A program made the position numbers and the translations under genes. A stretch of 58,682 nucleotides of DNA. Origin: an uncultured Verrucomicrobia subdivision 3 bacterium (GTDB taxonomy: Bacteria; Verrucomicrobiota; Verrucomicrobiia; Limisphaerales; UBA11358). Of the stretch, positions 54,501 to 58,682 are shown piece after piece (the first letter of the stretch is position 1; every line of letters starts with the position of its first letter). The notes beneath the pieces were generated by a model, which was not told the origin of the DNA, made no database searches, and saw only the letters and a list, made by a program, of their open reading frames with translations. The DNA is taken from NCBI GenBank assembly GCA_903875465.1, contig CAIQWB010000124.1, positions 1 through 58,682 of the forward strand, written 5' to 3'.

Positions 54501-56045
54501 TTTCTGTGGGGGCGGACGGCGGGCCATGGCCAGACCAATGTGGTGAACCTTGACTCGGGATATACGGCAGTGCCGGTGGCGGACACCTTGAGCAACCTGT
54601 TGACCGGCACGCAGTATCATTATGAAATTGTGGCCAGCAACGCCCTGGGGATAACCCTGAGTGGCGACCAGGTCTTCACGACCGGGAGTGCCGCGCCGGC
54701 GGTGGGCACGCTGGCGGCCAGCGGCATTACCGCGACCACGGCCACCCTGAATGGCGTGGTCAATCCCAACAGCCTGGCCACCGCAGCCTATTTCAGTTAC
54801 GGCGGGTCGACCAATTTTACCAGCCCGGCCATTCCGAATCCCGGTTTTGAGGCTGACACTTACACCGGCTATCCCGGATATGCCAATGGAAATGGCGGCG
54901 GCATTACGGGCTGGACGATTTCCTTTCCCACCCGCGAAGGTTTAAACTCGGCCACGCTGGCGCCGTTTGCCGATAATGGAGCCATACCCGAGGGGCACAA
55001 CGTGGCGTTCATTCAATCGCTCTTGGTGCTCAGCGGGCCTGTCCCCACGCTGGGCACCACGCTCACGGACCTGGCCCCGGGGCAAGCCTACCAGGTCACT
55101 TTTCGCGCTAATTCCCGGGCGGCGAGCGCCCCGCCGCAATCTACCTGGTCACTGAATGGCGGGGCCTGGGTGGCCTTCACCGCCTGGCCACCGGTCGGTG
55201 GCACCAATGCCTATTACACCAACTCGGGCACGTTTTTGGCCACGGGAACCACGGCGACCCTGCAATTGCGGAATCAACTCTTCTTGCAGGACAGCGCGGT
55301 GCTGGTGGATGACTTCAGGATTGCGCAGGTGGGGCTCGGCTTGACCGGGACAATCGCGCTGCCGACCACCAACGTGGCCATGCCGGTGGCGGTGACCGTT
55401 ACCGGTTTAAGACCGGGGACGACTTATTATTACCGCCTGAACGGGACGAACGCACTGGGCAGCGCGCAGGGGGGGACCTTTTCATTCACCACCCCCACGG
55501 CCGCACCCGCTACGACGACAGTCGCGGCCAGTGCGATCGCGGCCAAAAGTGCGACACTCAACGGGACAATCAATCCCAATGGAGAGGCAACGACGGCCTA
55601 TTTCCAATACGGGGTGACCACGAATTATGGCAGCTTCAGCCCCACCAACAATTTGGCGGCGGACTACGCGCCGCTGGCATTGGCCAGCCTGATCAATCAT
55701 TTAACACCGGCCACGACCTACCATTTCCAACTGGTGGGCAGCAATGGCACGGGTGCCACCGCCGGGGAGGATCTGACCTTCACGACCCTGGCGGATCCAC
55801 AGGCGACGGACATCCGCTTCAATGGCGCATTCGCTCCAGCCAGCGGGACGCTGCAGTTGAGCTTTACCAACGTGAGCGGACTCAACTTCACGATCCTGGG
55901 CACCACGAACCTGGCGGTCCCCGTGGGGGACTGGACGGTGCGGGGAGTGGCGGTGGAAGTGCCCGCAGGGTCGGGGAATTACCAATTTGTGGACCCGCAA
56001 ACGACAACCCATGCCACGCAGTTCTACCGGGTTCGTTCGCCTTGA
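48510..56045 (+). CDS. giant secreted modular protein (LamG, Fn3-like repeats, beta-helix/Gly-rich, autotransporter-type repeat)
   Basis: 2511 residues, exported (hydrophobic FLRTLLLTLALLPGF, residues 22-36, cleavage near GRA). Order by residue: LamG-like lectin domain 45-255; Fn3-like repeats 265-360 and 360-620, the second interrupted by a DUF642-like jelly-roll beginning GSFEADTYT; Fn3 625-715; parallel beta-helix segment 718-1130 containing about 270 residues of glycine-rich sequence (nt 50940-51760); an autotransporter-associated strand repeat (KNGAGTLVLSGASSYSGPTW) to 1350; three Fn3 units; second LamG 1650-1860; two Fn3 units; another Fn3 with the same jelly-roll insertion (2060-2330); one Fn3; and a C-terminal module ending THATQFYRVRSP. 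Fn3 units share L-N-G-x-V-N-P-N-G and PGTxYHFxLVA-type motifs. Probable role is carbohydrate or surface adhesion. Expression and anchoring are unknown, and the low-complexity DNA makes assembly errors possible. Confidence 0.88.
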   Translation: MYHEIDFNRGGFFGCRHHRPGFLRTLLLTLALLPGFTPAGRATITALNYWRQGENDPGAHPGVVASATTDSVGTNPLTMVGSSLYSGNIATAAATATGSSLDTSFFANGVYGIGTLIPATLLNNFGVELWVNPASTSGSQALAYNGSPGSSGWGLFLINGTYQGLFGGVTFIGTATATAGTWTHLALVRNNGTTTLYVNGVASGSTSTAAPNPPTGNFGFGINPNGGGNQFLGYMDEMRIFTFTANQFSTSDLLINAGAPLATVGAATSITATSAILNGSVNPNGLDSVSYFAYGSGTYGTLTPNQKAAAAKSSGAVSAAITGLAPGTSYQYLVVAANSAGQISSSGTTFTTLAVVPVATTGQAAPVTGTGATLKGTVNPNGAATTAYFQYGLTASSTVPSLPNGSFEADTYTVYPGYASGNGGGITGWTLSDPSRIGINPAGSSPFADNGAIPDGANVAFIQSSGVNAVTLATTITGLVVGQTYLVSFLANSRSGFAAPMAAWSVNGGNYVPITAAPAVGGSQGYYSNTGFFVATAATAALVLRNQTNADSTVLVDAFNVYQIGGGATVPVALAATNVALPVASAVTSLAPGTLYHFRQVAVNSQGTTTGNDQVFTTAGGPVITSATASNLTTSNGVLQAVVFPGQSSTTVYFNYGLSTDYGFTTGATNIGAGSSSVSGAALADNLFAGLPYHFQVVAANSSGTAVSPDFTFTAPGNLSATVTTTNDNLSAGSLRQAIANATNGGTINFAVTGTITLTNALPAIFKGLTINGPGAGNLTISGNNLYRIFFVDAGTNTVNVNNLTLANGKAQGGAGGGSYGGGGLGAGGALFVNSGSVIASNLNFTGNSAVGGNGASSAGGGTGGGGGGFGGAGGTSSGAGGGGGGGFAGNGGTKLETGTGGGGGGGFGASGGQGRFDAGAGGGALLAGQDGSVGVGGTGGAGGGGTGANNVGPQGTATGGSGILFGGGGGGGYGIFGAQSGGYGGNGGKFGGGGGGGYYGPGGAGGDFGGGGGSGLNYFNGYGGGGSGGFGGGGGGDWEFGGNGGFGGGGGGAIHYGGMAGAFAGYGNANGGGGGSALGGAAFVRAANGASITIYNASMDAGLLTGGGSASQAGQTAGSSLFSLGGTNVITVGSGTNIIAGSIAEYGPAALAKNGAGTLVLSGASSYSGPTWINGGTLTVAGNISSSSALYITNGATLGGGGTVGAVNLNTGGTLSPGLGTLTTGNATWAGVANYNWQIYDATNAEGLGYGTIKVNGSLDLSAVTTLDLNLWSFANGAPATNGNPIHFPSLAGGSWTLIQTSGGITGFNANKCVVNKAATNGTGGFTSGLAQVTFIASVTGSKLVLTPVAAPFLLGQPVTEITSLNALLNAQVNPYNTNAVLICLSGLTTNYGTTNLISLGAGGAPVAVTNRLTGLVAATMYHYRMIATNAAGLADSGDQTFITPAGPPVAVTLGATSPGSNTVSVYGTVNPENAAGGWFFQYGLTTNYGLVTSPNALASGSVPVRVTNSLAGLDPGTLYHFQLVATNGLGTRGGGDLTFTSPASLPALGQQPPSGIGRSNATLNVLVTPNDVATTVFFSWGATTNYGMTNALVVGSGTDVLPVADALTNLATYTLYHYQVTAINSAGATTGSDQTFYTLAPAVNGPLSPVAYWHMGESDPGAAAGTLAASTRDEFGSNTLTLNGNGAYYAAQVSANAAGLAGSRLSLNFSNGATYATGMQPFLAVSNFGVEGWFYQTTTPGSQVLFYNGDPGGNGWGVGETAGNYEILLGNVVFYPTPAAAGLNGWTHLALVCEGGMATLYTNGIVAGTVAATPNPPTGSFALGATPGGGNIFTGFMDEVRVFTFATGTFATNYLLLNVPLKLAQFSQVLASAISNTGATLKATVTGNGPAGAGVQAWFQYGLTTNYDRVTITNTIAASPAQPIATALSGLQINTVYHYRVVANNGTGVSSSDDMTFLTQVLAPTVTVQPVSSFPVTNATLNALINPNEAATTVYFLWGRTAGHGQTNVVNLDSGYTAVPVADTLSNLLTGTQYHYEIVASNALGITLSGDQVFTTGSAAPAVGTLAASGITATTATLNGVVNPNSLATAAYFSYGGSTNFTSPAIPNPGFEADTYTGYPGYANGNGGGITGWTISFPTREGLNSATLAPFADNGAIPEGHNVAFIQSLLVLSGPVPTLGTTLTDLAPGQAYQVTFRANSRAASAPPQSTWSLNGGAWVAFTAWPPVGGTNAYYTNSGTFLATGTTATLQLRNQLFLQDSAVLVDDFRIAQVGLGLTGTIALPTTNVAMPVAVTVTGLRPGTTYYYRLNGTNALGSAQGGTFSFTTPTAAPATTTVAASAIAAKSATLNGTINPNGEATTAYFQYGVTTNYGSFSPTNNLAADYAPLALASLINHLTPATTYHFQLVGSNGTGATAGEDLTFTTLADPQATDIRFNGAFAPASGTLQLSFTNVSGLNFTILGTTNLAVPVGDWTVRGVAVEVPAGSGNYQFVDPQTTTHATQFYRVRSP

Positions 56046-56133
56046 ACGAGGCCGGCCGCGAATTCGATGATTGACCGGGGGGTGGTTTATGGTTTTTATA
56101 GGGCGACCCCGAAACGTCAACTCCACATTACCC

Positions 56134-56694
56134 ATGAAATTTGGAATTCGCCGCCAGTTAATGTCAGGATTTTGGCTTGGCCTGGCGGTGGCCGCCCTGG
56201 CCATCACAGGGAGGGCGCAAGAAAAGCCGGTGGCGCTGGTGGTGCCGCCCGTGGGGGTGTGCGTGGACGGAGCGGAACCGGCGAATCTCTTTTACAGTTT
56301 GGCCGACCAGGCCCTGGCGGCCATGCGGCAACGGGCCGAGGGCCTAAAAATAAAAGGGGCGGCGGTGTTGGCATATGTGCCGGGCACGAACACCACTTCC
56401 TGGATTTCAAAAATGGTGATTGTGGGACAGATGACCAGCCATTCTGCGGCCACGAATGATCCGGGGTCTAATTTGCTGGGGATTGCTTATGCCAAGGCGG
56501 CCGAGATGGCGGAAACGCTGAAGCCGAGCGGGAGCAAGGTGCGGCCGCCGATGAAGGGTGAATTGGGCTGGCAAGGCGGGTGGATTGAGCCTTGTAAATC
56601 CGGATGGCTGATAGCGGCCTTTAGTGGCGGGCGTTCGGAGGATGATGTAACGGTGTCCAAGGCCGGTTTGGCGGTTTTGGTCGAGGGAATGTGA
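56134..56694 (+). CDS. small exported protein, possibly GlcG/HbpS (DUF336)-like
   Basis: 186 residues with a signal peptide (GFWLGLAVAALAITGRAQ). The mature domain has ADQALAAMRQRAEGLKIKGA, then AVLAYVPGTNTTSWISKMVI and LGIAYAKAAEMAETL. This order (helix, strand with variable turn, then A-Y-x-K-A helix) resembles the heme-degradation/GlcG-like DUF336 domain, but the match is only suggestive. It follows the giant protein by 88 bp on the same strand. The start at 56134 gives the signal peptide at the N terminus. Confidence 0.62.
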   Translation: MKFGIRRQLMSGFWLGLAVAALAITGRAQEKPVALVVPPVGVCVDGAEPANLFYSLADQALAAMRQRAEGLKIKGAAVLAYVPGTNTTSWISKMVIVGQMTSHSAATNDPGSNLLGIAYAKAAEMAETLKPSGSKVRPPMKGELGWQGGWIEPCKSGWLIAAFSGGRSEDDVTVSKAGLAVLVEGM

Positions 56695-56732
56695 CGGCTT
56701 GGCCGGGCAGAGTCACCCATTTAGGGGATATG

Positions 56733-56753
56733 AATTCGTAACGAATTTGTTAC
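56733..56753. promoter_or_regulatory. overlapping inverted repeats before the PEP-CTERM gene
   Basis: AATTCG-TAA-CGAATT (56733-56747) overlaps GTAAC-GAATTT-GTTAC (56738-56753). TTGCC-TCT-GGCAA lies further down, near 56780. They precede the ATG at 56822 by about 70 bp and look like operator sites; there is no direct evidence for a regulator. Confidence 0.35.
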
Positions 56754-56821
56754 ATTCAGTTTTCAGCCAGAGATTTAGTTGCCTCTGGCAACCCATGGCA
56801 ACCTTTCTAAACGACTAACGA

Positions 56822-57586
56822 ATGAAAAAAATTAGTGCGATAATTCTGGCCAGTTCACTGGGCCTGGCCGCACAGGCCCAGCTCATTAATGCATTCAACG
56901 GCGAAAGCTTAAGTGCCTATACGGCCACGCCCATCCTGGATAACAATGGCGGGGGCGGTTCCGGACTCGCCTTTTCCGATGCCTCCGGTTCGCTGGTGGC
57001 TTCGTTTGTGGGGACAACGAGCGCACCGGAACAGGCCTTGTTTTTGACGTCCGTCGCGCTGCCCGTGGGGGACACGTTGTCGGTGCTCACTTCCATGCCA
57101 GTGACCGCGACGCAAATGGATTTGGGGCTGGCGATCTGCGCGACGGCCACGCCGACGGCGGCGGCCAGTGGTAATAGTTATAATTCCCGCACGCTTTATG
57201 ATTGGGCGAGCATCAGTGTGCGGCCGAGTCAGACGGCCATTCGCGCGAACACTTCGATTAGTGGCACGCTGACCACGGCCAGCGGGGTGCTGGGGGCCGC
57301 CGCCAACACGGTGGCGTCGCTCTTCATCAATAACAATGGGGGTGGTTCGTTTACTTTGGGCTATGTGGACACCAGCGCGGTCAGTCACATTAGTGAAACG
57401 GTCACTTTTAGTCCGACCTCATTGGTGGGATCGGCGATTGGCATTTATAGTGACGTTCGGGCCACGGGAGCCAGTCTGGGGGGCTTGTCCAATCTGACCA
57501 TCACGCCCACTCCGGAACCCTCCACCCTGGCACTGGGTGGCCTGGGGCTGGCCGTTCTGGCAGCGCGGATGGGTCGCAAACAGTAA
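56822..57586 (+). CDS. PEP-CTERM sorting-domain protein
   Basis: 254 residues. N-terminal signal peptide KKISAIILASSLGLAAQAQ. The C terminus has the tripartite PEP-CTERM signal: PTPEPSTLA, a hydrophobic helix (LGGLGLAVLAA) and a basic end (RMGRKQ). Such proteins are cleaved and processed by exosortase and usually become part of the extracellular matrix or surface polymer. The mature middle is Thr/Ser/Gly/Ala-rich and beta-like with no recognised domain. No exosortase or exopolysaccharide gene is in the window, so processing depends on genes elsewhere. Confidence 0.9.
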   Translation: MKKISAIILASSLGLAAQAQLINAFNGESLSAYTATPILDNNGGGGSGLAFSDASGSLVASFVGTTSAPEQALFLTSVALPVGDTLSVLTSMPVTATQMDLGLAICATATPTAAASGNSYNSRTLYDWASISVRPSQTAIRANTSISGTLTTASGVLGAAANTVASLFINNNGGGSFTLGYVDTSAVSHISETVTFSPTSLVGSAIGIYSDVRATGASLGGLSNLTITPTPEPSTLALGGLGLAVLAARMGRKQ

Positions 57587-57622
57587 ACAATTTTTTCGGC
57601 GGACATCATCAACAGTCCAGAT

Positions 57623-57657
57623 TCGCCATCCGGAGTCATCCGGGTGGCGATTTTGTT
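57623..57657 (+). terminator. rho-independent terminator of the PEP-CTERM gene
   Basis: TCGCCATCCGG and CCGGGTGGCGA (one G-T pair, 6-base loop) are followed by TTTTGTTT, 36 bp after the stop. Confidence 0.7.
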
Positions 57658-57704
57658 TGGGGAATTTCATTGGCAAAACCGGCGGCGGTTGGCTTACTCG
57701 CGGC

Positions 57705-58610
57705 GTGTCGAAACCAACGCATCATGGGACCATTGCCGGCAGTTTGCTGCTGGTGGTCTTTTTCTGGGGGGGCAACAATGTGGCCACCAAATGGCTGGTG
57801 GCCACCTGGCCACCAGTGTTTACCGGGAGTGTGCGCTTTCTGGCGGGAGGCATCGTGTTGCTGGGGGTATTGCGGTTCACGCCCTGGCTGGGGGCGTTTC
57901 AGGTGCTGACGCCGGCCTTGCGGCGGGCGCTATGGCTGCGGGCCGGCCTGGCGCTGGCGGCTTACATTGTGGCATTCAACTGGGCCTTGCGGCTCACTTC
58001 CGCAGCGCATGTGGCGCTGTACCTCGGGGCATCGCCAGTATGGCTGGTGGTGGCGGAGGGGCGACGGGGCACCGTGGGGGAGCGGTTGATTCGCTGGGGT
58101 GCGGCGGCGCTGGCGGTGGCGGGGGTGCTGGTGCTTTCCTGGCCGGCATTACATGGTGGCACCCTCCATTTAGGGGGGGAAATCGTAGGGTTATTCGCGA
58201 GCTTTTTATGGGCGGCCTACAGTCATCAGGTGCGGCCTTTGAACGCGCAGCTCAATGGCACGGAGGTGGCGGCGCATACGATGTGGATGGCCGGCGTGTG
58301 GCTGCTGCCGGTGGGATTGCTGGAGTTGTGGCAGCGGACGATTCCGCTGGATGCGAAAAGCCTGGGCGTGATGGGTTTTTGCGTGGTGTTCGGGGCGGTG
58401 ATTCCCTATGCCCTGTGGAACAGCGCGCTGCGGCACTGGCGGGCGAGCCAGGTGATGTTGTTCGCCAATTTAATCCCGTTGAGCACGTCGCTCTGGGCGC
58501 TGGTATTTTTGGGTGAACCGATGACGCATACCTTCTGGCTGGCGATGATTTTGGTGGTGGCGGGGGTGTGCTTGGGGCAATCGCATTGGTTGAAGGGGAA
58601 GCAGGGCTAA
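57705..58610 (+). CDS. EamA/DMT-superfamily transporter
   Basis: 301 residues with about ten hydrophobic helices in two EamA repeats (LLLVVFFWGGNNVATKWLVA and, in the second half, IVGLFASFLWAAYSHQV). It is the usual length and topology of the drug/metabolite transporter superfamily, whose members export or import amino acids, nucleotides or drugs; the substrate is unknown. No ATG lies near the first helix, and I use the GTG at 57705. The longer open frame from 57537 overlaps the PEP-CTERM gene and its terminator, so it is rejected. Confidence 0.85.
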   Translation: MSKPTHHGTIAGSLLLVVFFWGGNNVATKWLVATWPPVFTGSVRFLAGGIVLLGVLRFTPWLGAFQVLTPALRRALWLRAGLALAAYIVAFNWALRLTSAAHVALYLGASPVWLVVAEGRRGTVGERLIRWGAAALAVAGVLVLSWPALHGGTLHLGGEIVGLFASFLWAAYSHQVRPLNAQLNGTEVAAHTMWMAGVWLLPVGLLELWQRTIPLDAKSLGVMGFCVVFGAVIPYALWNSALRHWRASQVMLFANLIPLSTSLWALVFLGEPMTHTFWLAMILVVAGVCLGQSHWLKGKQG

Positions 58611-58648
58611 ACTGCAAACTGCAAGCTTTTAGACCCGGGAACATTTAA

Positions 58649-58682
58649 CCCGAACTCCGAAATTAAAACGGCCGGACGGCAT
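58649..58682. mobile_element. start of a second foldback element, cut by the window edge
   Basis: The last 34 bp match the left end of the 48061-48222 element at 33 of 34 positions, in the same orientation, 38 bp after the transporter stop. It is preceded by TTTAA, an AT-rich 5-mer comparable with the TAAAA beside the first copy. The rest of the element lies outside the window. Confidence 0.75.

Overview
The window is a chromosomal segment of a free-living, Gram-negative bacterium, most likely a member of the Verrucomicrobiota (Pedosphaera/Limisphaera-like). The taxonomic call is inference. It rests on a PEP-CTERM sorting signal, prepilin-like proteins with H-x-x-DG or CP-GG tails, a giant Fn3/LamG/autotransporter-repeat surface protein with a C-terminal module I associate with this phylum, a short ATP synthase delta subunit, and weak Shine-Dalgarno usage. 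No rRNA, tRNA, CRISPR array, phage or transposase gene was seen.

Layout. 1-8.6 kb: 5' part of a citramalate synthase gene (cimA), a 1.1-kb intergenic region holding interspersed element copy A, glycogen phosphorylase, an aspartate-type aminotransferase, two exported proteins of unknown function, a small basic protein and rsmH. 8.7-16.8 kb: a GNAT acetyltransferase, then a five-gene L-arabinose unit (GH127-like arabinofuranosidase, ribulokinase, ribulose-5-P 4-epimerase, lipoprotein mutarotase, sodium/sugar symporter) closed by a strong terminator; arabinose isomerase is absent. 17-21.2 kb: a three-gene coiled-coil/membrane module of unknown function (TelA-like, DUF6384-like, Gly/Ser-tailed coiled coil). 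21.2-32.6 kb: cytochrome c/PQQ-type sugar dehydrogenase, prepilin-like protein, ftsH, dusB, a GH28-like pectinase, an unusual HAD-apolipoprotein N-acyltransferase fusion and a multispanning membrane protein. 32.7-36.4 kb: a chain of four overlapping genes (Ser/Thr kinase, N-carbamoylputrescine amidase, RmlD-like reductase, gluQ). 36.5-43.0 kb: complete F1Fo ATP synthase operon atpBEFHAGDC. 43.1-46.5 kb, minus strand: MidA-like methyltransferase, anti-sigma factor, ECF sigma factor, hisB and a prepilin. 47.2-48.5 kb: element copy B and a 162-bp foldback (MITE-like) element. 48.5-56.0 kb: a 2511-residue secreted modular protein. 56.1-58.6 kb: a small exported protein, a PEP-CTERM protein, an EamA-type transporter, and the start of a second foldback element at the window edge.

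Functionally the region mixes housekeeping genes (ATP synthase, FtsH, RsmH, DusB, HisB, CimA, Lnt, GluQ) with plant polysaccharide use (arabinan and pectin side chains) and cell-surface proteins. The most interesting unexplained structures are the paired intergenic elements, which share a canonical sigma70-type promoter (TTGACA-N17-TATACT) on the minus strand and a period-10 repeat at conserved spacing; the foldback element; the three-gene coiled-coil module; and the HAD-Lnt fusion. Several promoters lie so close to their ATG that leaderless or near-leaderless transcripts are likely, and many operon genes lack a recognisable Shine-Dalgarno sequence.
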